In this document: positions 47,075 through 60,729 of the stretch, in pieces
How the letters are laid out: every line of letters begins with the position of its first letter
Numbering within the stretch: position 1 is the first letter of the stretch
Assembly (NCBI GenBank): GCA_964007475.1
Contig: OZ023274.1
Span: 24,696,043 to 24,760,042, forward strand
Origin: Hybos culiciformis
Lineage: Eukaryota > Arthropoda > Insecta > Diptera > Hybotidae
DNA length: 64,000 bases
Direction of reading: 5' to 3'
Program-made: the position numbers and the translations under genes
Notes under the pieces: model-generated
What the model was told of the DNA's origin: nothing
Databases searched by the model: none
Seen by the model: only the letters and a program-made list of their open reading frames with translations

Positions 47075-50065
47075 CTATATAATGAAATATGTATACAATT
47101 TTTTTTTTTCCGTTTTAATAAAATATTTAAATTAATCTAATTCATAATAAATACGAAAATATTTATATTTATTTATGTATTTATGTATTTTATTTTTTTT
47201 TTAAATATAAAATAAATTAAAAAATAAAAAATAATAAAATAATAAATAGGTATAAAATATTCTAAACTAAATCTTATCGTGTATTGCATCACACACAATT
47301 TTTTTTTTTTTTTATGCTGTTTACTATTAAAATCATAAAAATAAAAAAAATATAGTAAAAATGGTCAACGGAACTTTATTCTAAAAATATAATCTCGTCT
47401 TTGTATGCGTTGACGTCGTTTGTATAATTTTATTATAGTTTTTTTTATATTAATAAAATTAATTTTATATTATTGTTGTTATTTATTACAACTGAAAACT
47501 AGTTGCAGGAACTTAGATTTAAAAAAAAAGAATAAAATACCTAAATCACCATTTATAACTATTTAAAATAATAATAGTTATTAAAACATAATTATTAAGC
47601 ATGTGAGATACTATTATATGAAAAGAGAAAATTGGAGCTTATTACTATTATTAGTTGCATTATTGTTAGAATTATAGCGCTTTCATTGAATTTATTAACT
47701 AAATGAAGAAATAGGTTAGCCTAGGTGGGTTATCTTTATTTGGAAAAAATATATGTATATATATGGTTGTTGTATGTGCATTAAAAACATGTTTTTCTTT
47801 TTCAATGATTTTTATTTTTTCTATTTTTGATAAAATTTTGTTTTTCTGTTCTGTTGCTTTTTTAATTTTGTTTTTTTTTTTGAGAAAGTATAATATCTTA
47901 GATTTATAACTTTTTTTTTTCTTCTTTGTTAGAAGGTCAGACTAATTTATTTCTTTTTATTTATTGGTATAATTTTCTAAGAAATCTTGTTATTGATCTG
48001 TCATAATATATATAATTCATAAAATTATTAAATTTTTAATTATTTTTGTTTTTTTTTTTTTTATTGTTTTGTTGAACATACCTATAATTTGAGCAAGAAT
48101 TTTTTTGTTCATTTTTCCCATCTTCAAATTTTGCAATTTTTTCCAAGTTAAGAAGTTGAAATCAAAATATTTAATATAATTTGATACAGAATTTCGTTCA
48201 AAAAAATTTCTTCTCAATTTGAAAATTTTTATGTTTTCTTGAGAAATTTTATTTATGCGCCTAAAGTTTTGAAGATTTTTCATATAGAAGTGTGTAATTT
48301 GTGATTAATTTTCTAGTCTATGATATTAAATTATAAATTGAATAATAAATTTTTTAAATAGATTAATTAAATATTTTGTGCCACTAAGAAACAAAATTTT
48401 ATAAATTTTAGTTTTTTTGTGGGAAAAACCAATTTAAGATAATGAGTTCAAAAACAAAAAAAAATAAATAAAATTTGTTTTTCAAATTTATTGGAAAAAA
48501 ATAGTTTACAAAACAAAAAAATGAAAGCCCACAGCTTTTGTGGTGAAGAATTTATGAACTCAATAAGCGAATTTGTAGTCTACATAAAATATTCGAGATC
48601 ATATATAGTATGCACAGACGTTCATATACAACTTTTTTACTACACTCAAGCATAGTATGAATGGGAGTATTGGGTACTATTTTGATTTTAATACCTCGAG
48701 TTTTCGAATATTCTTCTTTGAAAATTTTAATAATAATTTACAAATTACTGTCAGTATAAAATTATTAGGGTTGATTGCGACAACGTCGTGCCATGTAATG
48801 AAGAACTATATGCACATTATACTCTTTAAAAAATCTAAGCTCTTCTAAAATCAAAATCAAATAAAACTTTGAATTAAATTAACATTATGTTTAAGTTTTA
48901 ATGTGATTTTAATTTAAATAATTTCTTTCAGGTTGTTTTTGCATTTTTTTTTTACCATTATGATAATTTTATTATTATTTTCAGTTATATATAGCTTTAA
49001 AGTTCTTTATGTGCAGTATAGATTAAAATAAAAAAAAATAATAATAAATTGTAGGTTCAAGTTTGCTTAAAGTATAAATATATAAATTATAATTTTAATA
49101 AATCAATGATTTATTTGAAATAAAAATAAGAGGTCAATATTATTACGCTAATACCTTTCATTTTTCTGATAACATTTCTTTGATAACAGCTCGTTTTGAT
49201 AACACCTTACAGATTTTTTTTTTATTGTAAACTTTTTTGCATAATATTAATAGCTAAATTATTTGATCAAAAAATCAAAAGATTTAAATAAAAATTAAGT
49301 TTTTCGAGATTTAGAGGCGATCTCTCTTTCTAATTTATAACTTAATTATTTTAATATATAAAATATATTCAAGTTTATTATAATAGAAAAAAGTTTTCAT
49401 TATCGAGTGACCCGTGTTGAACACATTATTATTAAAAGAATTGAATTTTTAAAATTATCAAAATTTTCGAATGATGCAACAATCGAATCAGCTCTGCAAG
49501 ATTTTTTTAATGTGACTTATCTCGTTCTTATTTTGTTATGTATTGAAGCAAATATTTTACCTTAATTCAAAACAAAAAAGAAAAATTGAATTAAAATTAT
49601 CAGTTACGTCGCAATAAAATTAATATAAGAAATAAATTATTGTTAACTTTCAAAAGATGCTTAGAACAAATTTTTTAAAATAAATGAGCTTTATATAATA
49701 TTGTAAAAAAAGAAAAAAGAATAAGGAAATTTTTTTCAATATGATTGATATATCAATTATTTCACGAATTATATGAAAATTTGGACTAATTATTATTCAG
49801 TAGGGTAGGGCAAATGGTCTGGGTGCAAGGAATCCGACCCACTACAACCTAACCTAACCTCATTATCAGTTCTACGAATACGAACCAGGTATTAAATTAT
49901 ATTTTTTATTAGAGATACGTTTTATATTAATTATATTTCAAACAGGAAAATTTAATTTTTGTAAACGATTTCGTGTACGAAAAATGATTGGGGTCATCAA
50001 TAAATTGCGTCCGATGAAAAAGAGAAATATGGAATTTTTTTAATTCTGCAAAAACAGTTTGAATG
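47075..50065. other. AT-rich non-coding stretch
   Basis: Homopolymers and A/T low complexity. A minus-strand 88-codon ORF at 48283-48017 is K/N/F-rich and contains a donor-like GGTATGT, but no domain. CCTAACCTAACCT at about 49848-49860 contains two telomere-like CCTAA units only. No gene is supported. Confidence 0.45.
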
Positions 50066-50067
50066 TA

Positions 50068-50810
50068 GGGTAATTAGGGTTGTTATGGAGCAGCGGGTGA
50101 AATGGCATACGCATCCGTTTTGATATTTCAAAAGTAAATTTTCTTGAACTGGTCAAATCATTTTGTTTATTTTTTCATTTTATGTGCTGATTCAAATTTT
50201 TGGATTTCTAGACCAAAGTGTGCATATTTTTTTGAGTTTTGTTTTCAAGACGTGTGAAATAAAACCCTCTTTTTTTTTACGATATAATGAAAAACGCCAG
50301 AACTTGGACAAAGGAACCGTTGTTTTGGTCGGTAATAATATTTTTTAGAATATTTTTTATTGTAGTTTTGCCTGAGTACTGGAGAAATTAAATCAATCCA
50401 TAAGTCGATTTTTTTTTTCTTGAATTATTTTTTAAAGTATATTGAATGGGTGAAATGGTACAAGTTCATTAGGGGTGACATGGTATATGAGCTTTTTCTC
50501 CTTACTTAATTTTTTTTTGCAAAACTTATTTTTTTGGATATGCCAACGTTTTATAAAAAAAAAATAGATTGAAAAAAAATCAAGCAGTATCCTTGGGGCG
50601 AGTAAGTGGAAAGAATAAATTTTGGTTTTTCTTAATTTTTTTTGAAATCTGTTTTAAGAGGTTAAAAACGAAAGTTAATTTTTTTCAACCAATTTATATA
50701 ATTTAAATTTTAATAAAATAAGGAATTTGTTTTTGTTTCAAGCAAAAAAAAAAGTTTTTCCATCGAAAAATGGATTTTAAAAAGGTATACCATTTCACCC
50801 CAACTTACCC
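50068..50810. mobile_element. TA-flanked TIR element with GGGTGAAATGG motifs (743 bp)
   Basis: The left end is GGGTAATTAGGG and the right end, as reverse complement, is GGGTAAGTTGGGG; TA flanks lie at 50066-50067 and 50811-50812. GGGTGAAATGG occurs near the left end, in the middle (50449) and inverted at the right end. The 61-codon ORF inside has no recognisable transposase motif. Confidence 0.65.
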
Positions 50811-50812
50811 TA

Positions 50813-52081
50813 TATATTATTAAATATACATAATGACTCGTTCAAAAATATAAGTGAATTATAGCTTATAGCAAAATTTGCTACACGAAAAGTATAATTT
50901 TTATCCTTTTTTCTAGCGAAAAATAAATAACAAAAAATATATTTGCATATATTAAGAGTATCTGAAATTTTTATGACAAATATTGCTATAATCATACGAA
51001 CAGATATATTAATAAGTAAAACTATTAGATATTGTTCCATACTATGGCGATTTGAATTGTATACATAGGAAAAATATACAGAAAATAAAGCTACCTCATT
51101 AACTAAATAATTTATCGACTATTATTCTCTAAAATATTAGAACATTAATATCTTCGAAATTGTAAAAGTTGCCAATTATTTTTTTCAAATGGTATGCAAA
51201 ACTAACTAAATTTTTCACCTAACATATTAAAACTTTGGGCAGCCATATTTCGGAAAAAAGATATTTTGGAAGTTATAAATGTAAATAAACAGATGTAGGT
51301 ATTAGAAGTTTTAAAATGCTTCTCGTCAACATCATAATTGACCATATTAAATATTTTTCGTGTTAACATGAAAACTTTTTTTTTATTTTTGTTCTAAAAT
51401 CTAACTGATTTGGGCGCCAACATAAATATAATTTTTTGTTGTTAAAATCTAAAAATTATTTTTTATATAAGGGTAGCCAGCACATAAAAACTATCTAAAG
51501 AAACTATATTTATCTTCGAGAAATTGTCCGAGAAATTTTCCGATTATATTTTTTTTCCATCGATAATCGATTCGAGAGATTTTTTTTTGTTTTGATAAAA
51601 TAATAAAATAAATAAAATGTTAAAAAAAATAATAAAATGTTGTAAGTGAATAATTTTTAGAAAATTTAAATAAATAATTTTTTTTTCATTATTTTTTTTT
51701 TCTAAAATTATTCATATGGAAAAAATTAAATAAAATAATTTCTTTGTATCTTTTAACAAAAAAAAAATTAATAAATAATATACTGGATGTATACTCAAAG
51801 CAATTGACGAGAATGAACACTCCGCCGGAAAAAAAAGGGTACTTTTCCGTTAGCCGGGCGCTTTTTGCGACTCAAAAAAATTTTACGGCGCACATGTATG
51901 TTTATAGTTAATTATGTTTTGTCATTCGCAGAAATGTTACTGAAAATTTATGATTTAAAATGAATAGTCATGATATCCTAATCACAAAAAAAAATTGCGG
52001 CCTTACTTATATTTTTAATCAATTTTAACCATTCTAAAATAATGTTATGTCCTCACTTTTTTGATGAAAAATTAAGGGACA
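50813..52081. other. AT-rich non-coding stretch
   Basis: No gene is seen. A short balanced patch near 51820-51895 (CTCCGCCGG, GTTAGCCGGGCGC, TTACGGCGCACATG) is unlike its surroundings and could be a fragment of an unrecognised repeat. Confidence 0.4.
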
Positions 52082-52085
52082 TTAA

Positions 52086-52615
52086 GAGCCCTCCATGTGA
52101 AATTCTGTTTCTATTTCTGTTTTCTATTTTTGCAGTTTTTTTTTGTTTTATTTTACAGAAAATAAACGGCCGTGAAAAATGCGACAAAAATTGTACGAAA
52201 AACAGCTCTACCAGAAAATCACAAAACTATATTTGAATTTTATTTCTGTGCAAAATATGTAATTTATCAAAAAAATTCTAAAATTTTTAGAAATAAATGA
52301 AATTAATTAAAAATTGTTTAGGAAATTAAAGAAATTCAAAATTTCACGTCACCAGCCCTGGAGAGTGATATTTTAGCCTTATTTCTGCGTTTGAGATTTT
52401 TTATTATCTTTTTCCTTTACTTCAGAATCCAAGCAAATATGTTCAAGTTTTTTAAAGGCTCATTTGGGCCAAAAAACTCAAAATTTAAAAAATCCGACTC
52501 ACCCACCCTGGAGCCAGTTATATACTCTCTAACATATCAAAAAATCACTTCAGTCTAGATTGTAGTAACCCTAAAACTAAGAACAATTTTTTGCAATTTT
52601 TCACATTGAGGGCTC
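52086..52615. mobile_element. TTAA-flanked MITE, piggyBac-like (530 bp)
   Basis: The left end is GAGCCCTCCATGTGAAAT and the right end, as reverse complement, is GAGCCCTCAATGTGAAAA. Both are bordered by TTAA (52082-52085 and 52616-52619), the target used by piggyBac-type transposons. The interior is AT-rich and has no transposase; the ORF at 52042 crosses the left end by chance. Confidence 0.75.
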
Positions 52616-52821
52616 TTAAAGAATGTGAATAGATATAATTAGTAAAAAGCGATAATTGACCGACAACAATTTTTTTGTAAAACGGAAAATCTCCCCGTTT
52701 ATTAACTTCGTAAACATGCTTGAGAAAGCTTTAAAGGTATTAAAATAGTGTTATTTAAGAAATATTTCGTGCCTTCATTAAACTTTCATTGTATGGTCTT
52801 AATAAATTCGTTGCTACCTGG

Positions 52822-53280
52822 CATACATCGCAATCCTCACTCATTTCTCATAAAAACTCATTTGTTTTAACTTTTGAGTGAGGAATGAGGAACCAAATGA
52901 AATGAGTGAGGAAATGAGGCAGTCCTCAAAAGTTTATTTTGTTTATGTTTTGTAATAAAATGAAAAGAACAAAATAAAAAGAAAAGAAGAAAAAAAATAC
53001 TGGGTTTGATTATAAAAATAAAGCGCGTCGGTGATCCGGCTGGCTGATTGATTTACATATTTCAATGCAAAATACATAAGCGATAGCGCCGACAAAAAAA
53101 AATCTCGTAATGCAAGCTAACTTTTATCAACATAACCCAGAATATTAATAGACCTAATTAGTCCTCATTTCTTACTCACTCACTCAGAAATATTTGAGGA
53201 AATGAGGCAAAAATGAGGTAGAAATGATTACCTCAATTGAAGTAAAAAAGTGAGTAACAAATGAGAAATTGCGATGTATG
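52822..53280. mobile_element. MITE tiled with CTCATTTC units (459 bp)
   Basis: Perfect 13-bp terminal inverted repeats CATACATCGCAAT / ATTGCGATGTATG and perfect 8-bp flanks CTACCTGG (52814-52821 and 53281-53288) define it exactly. Both ends are built from many copies of a (A)CTCATTTC-like word and its inverse GAAATGAG(T). A short balanced centre (53020-53100) carries no frame. By duplication size it is hAT-like. Confidence 0.85.
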
Positions 53281-53288
53281 CTACCTGG

Positions 53289-55406
53289 TGCCAATAAAAA
53301 GAGAGATTTATATTTAATTTTTATTTAGGCATATTTGATTTGAATTTTCTATTACTTATAAATGTTTTTTTTTTCGTCCTCCCGCATAATATTTAGCGGC
53401 TCATTCAAAAATTTTCCATCGGTTACTTATCATTGCAATCAGAAATCTTATCTTTATTATATCTGGTTGAACCTATGTCTAGTATAAATATATAGTACAT
53501 TATTTTTTTTATTCAATTTTCTTATTGTTAATTTTTGTATAATAAGAAAGAAAATAAAATATAATAAATAAAAAATAAAAAGTTAAAGAATTTATTTTTA
53601 TTTATTATTTATTTCTCTATATAATAAATAAAATTCTTTTAATAATAAAAAAATTAATAATAATAATAATAATAATAATTTTACACTTGTATTTGACATA
53701 CCAATTATTATATTGTTATTATGACTATTAATTAAAAAAAAATTCACCTGATTAAATAAATAAGGGTTGATGAAACAATTTATTATGTTTATAATGAAAT
53801 TAATGCGATGATTCACACATTTCGCAAAGTCATTATAAAATAATATATATATATATTTTTTTTAAACCCTTTTGCAACGTTTGGAGAAAGGTAAACACAA
53901 ATATATTTTTTTATACCTATGTTTTTTATCTCAATTGTGATGACCAAAAACTTATAAGCCAACCTCCGTCGGTACTAAATTATTACATACTGTGATAAAA
54001 TTTATAAACTATTTTGATTCTTAACTTATGCGCTGTAATTCTCTAACACTAACTAGAACATAAAAGTTGCAGAAAGTTATAACTTAAGTATTTTGGTTTT
54101 CAACAAAATAATATCAACATTTGAAATCAATTCATTACAAAATTATTGATAGGAGATTAAAATTATTGATATGTGTGTTATTTAATCTGGTTATTATATT
54201 ATGTTTATATGCTAATTTTTCGCATCACAACAAAAGAAAGATATATAATAGTAATAATATGTCTCGATTAGATTTATTTGTCGATTGAAATTTATAAATT
54301 CATCATTAAATTTTAGTTTTCGTAGTTTAAATAAAGTAATTTCGACGAAAAAGTGAAGAATTTAATTATTTTTTAAAATTAATTTTTTTTATTTTTTTTT
54401 TTAATTTAAAATTCCCTATAAAAATGCTATTTTAAAAATAAAAAAAATTGTAGTATCTCTATACTTTTATAATAAGATCGGAATTGATTTTTTTTCCAAA
54501 AAATAGTATTTTAATTTAGGTTTTTGAATCATGTAAATTCTTTGAAATATTTAAAAATTAAAATTATTTAAAAAGCACAATTTGTGACTTTATTTTCTTT
54601 TTTAATAACTTTCCGAAAATCTCCGAGGATACAGTAAATGATTTTATGTGTAGAATTAAATTATTACATGAGTGTACTTACATACTTATGAGCATAACAT
54701 ACTTTTTTATGAACATTATATAAATATGTATATAATGTTCATAAATTAACTAGCTGACAAAAATATTCTTCTAATATAATCTCCTTATAATGAAAATCCG
54801 TAATTTTAATTGAACCCACTACTTTAAGATTAAAATGTTAGTAGAGATATACATTAAGAAAAGTTATTGTAGTAGGTATTTCTGGAGCATTTAACTTTCT
54901 TGAACCTGTTTTAAAAAAAAATAAAAAATATAAAATCAATTCATTTTTAAAATAAAACTGCTTGTCAAAAAAAAAAAAACTTTTTTTTTTAATTATTATG
55001 TACACTTTTTAAACGCTTAGATATTATATACATATCTAGAAAAATTGTTATTGACTTAATAGTAAAACATACGTTAGGTATATGATGTACATTATGTGTA
55101 TTCTAGTAATGAATATTTTATCATTAGAAAACTGGTTCTCAAAACATGAACTTATTATATTACATATGAATGTCTTCCGTTCATTAATTTTACATCAATT
55201 TATTTTAAAGAGATAAAATTTATCAATTTTTATTAAACTTTTGATATTACTTACTCTATTTATTGGGCGGTTTTTTAAATGATAAATATCTATATTACCT
55301 TTTAAAAACTCCTTAAATAATAATAAATTCCAAAATAGAAAATACGTAGTTCGTTTTTGATCTTGTGCACGAAGCAATTGTTATATAAATCAAATTACTG
55401 TTCGAT
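53289..55406. other. AT-rich non-coding stretch
   Basis: Contains a (TAA)n microsatellite at about 53655-53682 and much A/T low complexity. The ORFs at 53598 and 55195 (minus) are I/N/L-rich. No gene is seen. Confidence 0.5.
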
Positions 55407-55816
55407 TATATCTGTGGGCATATGACATAATCGCCTAAGTCGATTTTGCTACTTTTCAGGAGAGCAGTTTAAAGTTTCAAATCTTTAAAGTTTCAAATTG
55501 GCTAAAGTTAAGTTAGGAAAAAATCTAAGTATTAAAAACAAAAAAAGAATGATTGGAATAAGACTTATTATGTTAAGATAAGGAATTTTTTTTTTGATTT
55601 CTGAAAAATAATCAGAGTTAAGCTGTTATTCCAAAATTATAAAAGATTAAAAACGACTTTGGCTATTATGTTTTTGGCTGTAAAAAGTTTAATTGTAAAC
55701 CTAGGAACGTAAAAATTTGTGAGTATACGTAGAATCATATGACCAACAGTTTGGAACAATAAAATCATAATCGCCTAACTCGACTTAAGCGGTTATGTCA
55801 TGTGGCCACAGATATA
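55407..55816. mobile_element. TIR element related to the 42723 fold-back family (410 bp)
   Basis: The left end is TATATCTGTGGGCATATGAC and the right end, as reverse complement, is TATATCTGTGGCCACATGAC, each followed by ATAA(T/C)CGC. The right end shares GGC(T/C)ACATGACATAACCGC with the element at 42723, so they are relatives. Here the interior is ordinary AT-rich DNA rather than tiled motif. The target duplication is not resolved. Confidence 0.65.
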
Positions 55817-57184
55817 TATCTTTTAATGCACTTTAAGTTTTATTTGTTTCACATGAATCTCGTAATTATTTTCTCAGTATACTTATACAGTGTTAATAAT
55901 ATTGACACTTCTTCTTAACTTTAATTAATAATTTAAGTATCTATAATTTTTTTTTAGTATAGAAGAAAAAGTTAATTTTAGGGTATTCACTATACCCTCA
56001 GTGTTTTTCTAAAATAAGAAATATTCGCCCTTCAACAAAACCAAAAAACAAATTTGATTAATTCTTCTGTTCACGAATTTTAAATAAAAACAGAAAAATT
56101 AAAAATTTTGTTCAAATTTTCATTTGAATTTTTAGTGCAATATAGAAAAAACTCCTTTGCCTCCAAAAGTAAACAAAAAAACAGAACACATTTAGTTGTC
56201 AATTTATTTATTTACTTCTATACTAAAAATTTAGTACACATGAAATGTCAACAAAAGCAGAAAAAAAATTTTTGGAAATCCCAAGTAAATATCAACAAAA
56301 TTCATGTGACTTTGTGACTCAAACAATTCGAACTAAAAAAAATACTAAAAAGCAAATAGTAAACATTAGCAAATATTTTGTTTCTCAGAGCATTCTCTAA
56401 CATACCAAAAAAAAAAAAAATTGATAATAAAAAAATAAGTTTTTTGACTTAAGTGCGCAATTTGACTTTTAAAAATATTTTGCTTTCGGTCTGAACCTTT
56501 GAACGAACTTATGTTTTTGAAGATTCTCATCTTATTGTGATGAAGCACGTTGTGCAAATATTTATGCGCATTCTTGTATTATTATTTTAATGTTATCTTA
56601 TCCGTCTGGATAGTTTTTTTTTTCGATTTTTTTTTTTTAACATTTAGCCTTCACATTAATGTTTTAAATAAAAATATTAAATTCTGAAAGTAGGACTATT
56701 ATAACAGATAATTATAGGTGTGAGTGACCGAGCATTTCGTTGACAAAAAAATAATAATAATAGATAGATCGACAGTTTACTTTAATTCCTCGTTCTAATT
56801 TAATAGGAGGAAGTATATGTATAAAATTCAGAAGTGTATACTTAATTCATTCTAATTTGTTTATTATCAAAATAATATTTAACTTAACTATTTTTTTTAA
56901 AAGGGAAAACTTCAGCTTTACGACTACGATTCTACGACTACGATAAACGTATTATTTTCCAAATAATTTTGTTGAATACAGAAGTTTGTTGCTTGAGATT
57001 TTATGTTTTAGCCTGTTTCGTTCAGCATTTAATAAAATGAAATAATGAAATAATAGTCGATCTCCGCGTTCTACCTTATTCTTTATTAATAATAAACGAT
57101 GTCGTTTACAAAAAAAAATTCAAATTTAGCATGAAAAAAAATCGAAATTGTAATCCAGCGCTGAAAGCAGTCGACCAAATGGGT
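55817..57184. other. AT-rich non-coding stretch
   Basis: No supportable gene or bounded repeat. The ORFs at 56108 and 56366 (minus) are K/F/N-rich. Confidence 0.5.
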
Positions 57185-57311
57185 GGAGTGTTATCAGGCC
57201 TGAAGTCATAACGCTCACGGGCTTTCTGATTCATAACACCTAAAAATTTGGTTCGGTTTTATGAGTCACATGTGGTGCGTAATAACGCCCGTGGGTGTTA
57301 TAACTCCTAAA
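57185..57311. repeat. Palindromic block with ATAACGC/CGGGCGTTAT motifs
   Basis: GGAGTGTTAT at the left and GTTATAACTCC at the right, with internal ATAACGCTCACGGGC facing TAATAACGCCCGTGGGTG, form an imperfect 127-bp hairpin, much less AT-rich than its flanks. It resembles the self-tiled MITEs in design. No target duplication was recognised. Confidence 0.5.
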
Positions 57312-58153
57312 AAATTATTGTGACAATTTAACTTAACATTTTCTACGCGAACAAAGGTCCCTTTGCACAAGGACGGACAAAAACGGTGTTTAATTTTTAT
57401 ATATAAGATATTCACTCTATGTCTCGTTTTTAATCGGAAATGAAGCTTTCATGACAAGTTAACTAACGATTTGAATAGTTTAAAAATTATTTTTTTTCAA
57501 ATCCGCATTAATTTTGAATTCAGAAATGTTATTCTGCTTATATTTCCATTAGTCTTTGTTAAATTTTCATTTCCTAAAAATAAACATCACAGGATTATTA
57601 TGCCATTCGTATAAGATAAGCAGATTTTAAAAGGCAATCAAAGAACTCATTTAGATCAACGTACATATTCATATATTATGCCTTTTCTTTCTTAATTTTC
57701 CAATCAAATAATTTATCGTACACCTGACTATACACCTGATCGTAAATCTACCTTAATTCTTAAATTTAGGACTAGAATAATTATTGTATATATTTTCTTT
57801 ACCTGGCTTTGTAATTTTTTGCCATTGTTGAATTAAGTACGTATTATTAAAAAAATATTTTATGAGTCATGAAAATAAAACGATTGAATGGTTTTGAAAC
57901 GCTCATCACTTCAAAAATTAATGAAAAAAAAACTAAAGGATATCGAATTCATCAAAATCTTTGACTGAGACACGTCATCGTCTAGTTATAGTTAATAGTT
58001 TTAATACTGATTCTATTATTAAAATTACTTAATAATACCAGAGTTCATTAAATTATCTTCAAAAGAAAAAGATAGGATAAGGCTAAGGATAATTTATTAC
58101 CCTTTTTTTATTTTATCTATAAGAGAAAGAGAAATTAGAGTAGTTTGGCAACA
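57312..58153. other. AT-rich non-coding stretch
   Basis: No gene, RNA or bounded repeat is seen between the palindromic block and the hAT nest. Confidence 0.5.
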
Positions 58154-58404
58154 TTGTTGACCAGGGCTGGATTTACCCTTAGGCTAAGAAGGCTGCAGCC
58201 TAGGGCCCCGTTGACTTGCCGGCTCCCAAATTCAACTGTTTTATTATTTTAATTTAAAAATTTAAATTTTTACTTTAAAAAGTTATTTTTGAAAGTAAAA
58301 TTTTCTCGAAAGCACAATTCTTTTCATATTTATTTTAAAAAAAATTGTGTTGGCTTTGAAATTTTATTTAACCGTTTCAAACAAAACATTGAATTCAAAT
58401 CTTT

Positions 58405-58823
58405 GCTTCAGCTTACCGATTGAAATCAGGCGAAAGTATTCGTTTAGTTCAGGCGTACCCCGATGATTTAGAAATAGAATTTGTAGACGAATTTTTACAG
58501 TTTTCTTTTACGATAAATACCGAAGAAGATCCTAAAATTGTGGACTCCATTTGAAGAAGTACGTTATGTTGGGAATGGGAGCATATCCAAACGTTAGAAT
58601 CATTTTAGGAATATATTTTACTATCTCAGTGACCAACTGTGAGGGTGAAAGATCATTTTCAACATTATCACGTGTTAAAAATCATATAAGAAGCTGCACT
58701 GGACAAGACCAACTAAATGCCTTATCGTTAATAATGGCTATAGAATCCGTACTACGCGAAATGGATTTTGATTCCATTGTTGAAGATTTCGCAGAAAAAA
58801 AATCTAGGAGAAAATGTTTCTAA
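58405..58823 (+). pseudogene. hAT transposase C-terminal fragment, frameshifted
   Basis: An upstream frame (58405-58551) reads ASAYRLKSGESIRLVQAYPD, then DLEIEFVDEFLQF, and hits TGA at 58552. The rest continues in another frame: YPNVRIILGIYFTISVTNCE, then GERSFSTLSRVKNHIRS and DQLNALSLIMAIES. (Y)P...I.L.IY.T..VT.CE.ERSFS.L..VKN..RS is the hAT C-terminal dimerisation domain, of the kind found in zinc-finger MYM/ZNF862-like proteins. Most of the transposase, including the zinc finger and catalytic residues, is absent. With the frame break this is a dead copy. The ORF start at 58551 is only the frame opening (TTG), not a real start. Confidence 0.85.
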
Positions 58824-59524
58824 TTTTTTTTTTTTATATACGAATTGTACTCAGGGTTAGACTGGCCCACCGGGACACTCGGACATTTCCCGGTGGGCCG
58901 GTAATATTTGGGCCGATAAATTAAAACTTTTTTTATTAGTAATTATTTTAAAGATATAATGCAATCTGACTTAAATATATATTGATTGGAAAATATTTTG
59001 GGAAAGAATCGAAGTACGGTACTTAGTGCTAAACAATTAAACTTTGAAAATGCTGTAAACAAGAAAGTTATATTCAGAAAAATATATTAATTAAAAAAGA
59101 AACCAGTTTAAAAAAAATTTGTTAATTGATTCGATGAGATTCCAACTCTCAAGTCCTCTTTTGTGCTAAAATATATGAAATGTATTTCCGTGGCCTACAA
59201 CTCATTTGACTTAGATTTAAATAATTTAAATATTGTTTTCAATTCCAAAATTTTAGTTTATAATCGTCATGTTTGGAAAGAAAATCGAATACCTATAGAT
59301 TATTTATTCAAAAAGTGTTATTAAAATTAAAAGCTCAAAGACAATATTGGAAATCAATTTAAAAAGATTTCATAAAAGTTCATATTTGAATAGTGTTAGT
59401 TGTGTTCCCAGAAACTTTAAAATTAAAAGGCAACATTTATTATATCAGAAAATTTAGAAATTTGTTAAGGAGTTATTGTAATAGACGGATTGGTTACAAA
59501 TACTTAATAATAATCCTTTCCCAA

Positions 59525-60729
59525 CAGAGGGGCTCGTCAGAGGAGGCTTAGGAGGCAATGCCTCCTCAAAATATTCGAAATAGCATACAAAAAATTAACC
59601 TCTACTTCATTCTATACAAAATGCTATACTTTAGTAAAGTTCTATCAATAATAATATGTACATGCAGTCTTTATACTTTCATAAATTTTTCATAATAATT
59701 TATATTTTTCCACTATCAATATTCCTTGTATTCTTTATTACCTCAAAGCCTCTAAAAACATTTTAATTTTCCAAGCAACAACGAACGTTACAATAACTAA
59801 AAATAAAATTGGAGTTTGTTGCTTGTTTATTTTCACCACTATGAATATTTCTTGTATTCATGTAAAAATACTCCATATAGGCAAGGCTCTCAAAACATTT
59901 TCTTTTTGGTTAAGCAACATAATAAAAAAATTCCATATAATAATATTCCATAGAGGCCAGCCTCTAAAAATATTTTGTTTTCGTTGAGAAACAAAGTGGC
60001 AATAATTAAAAATGTATAGAAATACAGTTTGTTGCTTGTTTATTTTCTGCACTATGAATATTTTTTTTATTTGTATACAAATTTTCATATAGGCAAGCCT
60101 CTAGAAACATTTTATTTCTGTGCAGCAATAACCTGGCAACATCTAAAATATTAAAGAAATGCAGTTTGTTGCTTAAAAAAAAGTTGCTTTGTCGTGCGAA
60201 AATAAAATTCCATAGAGGCCTATTGCAACATTTGATGATTATTTTGTTTTTTTAGCGACTAAGAATATCGTTTTTTTTTCTGCGCTAAACTTAATTTTGA
60301 ATTTCAGAAAATTTTATTTTTTTTTAATGAATTTACGAAAGTCTCTGCAATAAAAAATATTGTGACCAAAATATTATAAATAAAAACTTTTTTTTAATGT
60401 AGTTAAATTATTTTTGATAACAAATTGCACTAATCGAAATTTTTTTATTGAGAATTCTTTTGTTCTAAAAATTTTCGGGTAGTAGCACTAGCAATATTAA
60501 TTGGGAAATTTTTTTTTAATTTAAAATTAGCTATTTACTCTTTTGTTTTTTCCGTTTTGAATGGTAAAATGTGAATTCTGGTGTAAAAATTTTAATACAA
60601 TAATCTTTATCTAAACTAACAGCGACCTATTTTAGGTATATTTCCATAAGAAAAAAATCAATAATTCTTTTTTTTCGAAATTAAAAATTTTGTTGCCTCC
60701 GGGCTAAAAAAGGTCACCAGCCGCCACTG
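59525..60729. mobile_element. Innermost hAT element of the nest (1205 bp)
   Basis: The ends are CAGAGGGGCTCGTCAGAGG and, as reverse complement of the right, CAGTGGCGGCTGGTGACC, with GGAGGC motifs next to both. Perfect 8-bp target duplications TTTCCCAA lie at 59517-59524 and 60730-60737. The interior holds internal repeats (see 59735-60240) but no transposase. Being the innermost, it is the youngest of the three. Confidence 0.9.
59735..60240. repeat. Internal tandem-like repeats of the innermost hAT
   Basis: The phrases GCCTCTAAAAACATTTT, GTTTGTTGCTTGTTTATTTT, CACTATGAATATTT and TTCCATA(G/T)AGGC recur at least two to four times in the same order with a long period of roughly 210 bp and a shorter sub-period. 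The ORF at 59858 (minus) is a by-product. Confidence 0.7.

Noticed and set aside
48017..48283. 88-codon minus-strand ORF with an internal donor-like GGTATGT
   Set aside because: K/N/F-rich, no domain, and no downstream exon could be found.
49846..49862. Telomere-like CCTAACCTAACCT
   Set aside because: There are only two CCTAA units; too short to indicate a telomere or a telomeric insertion.
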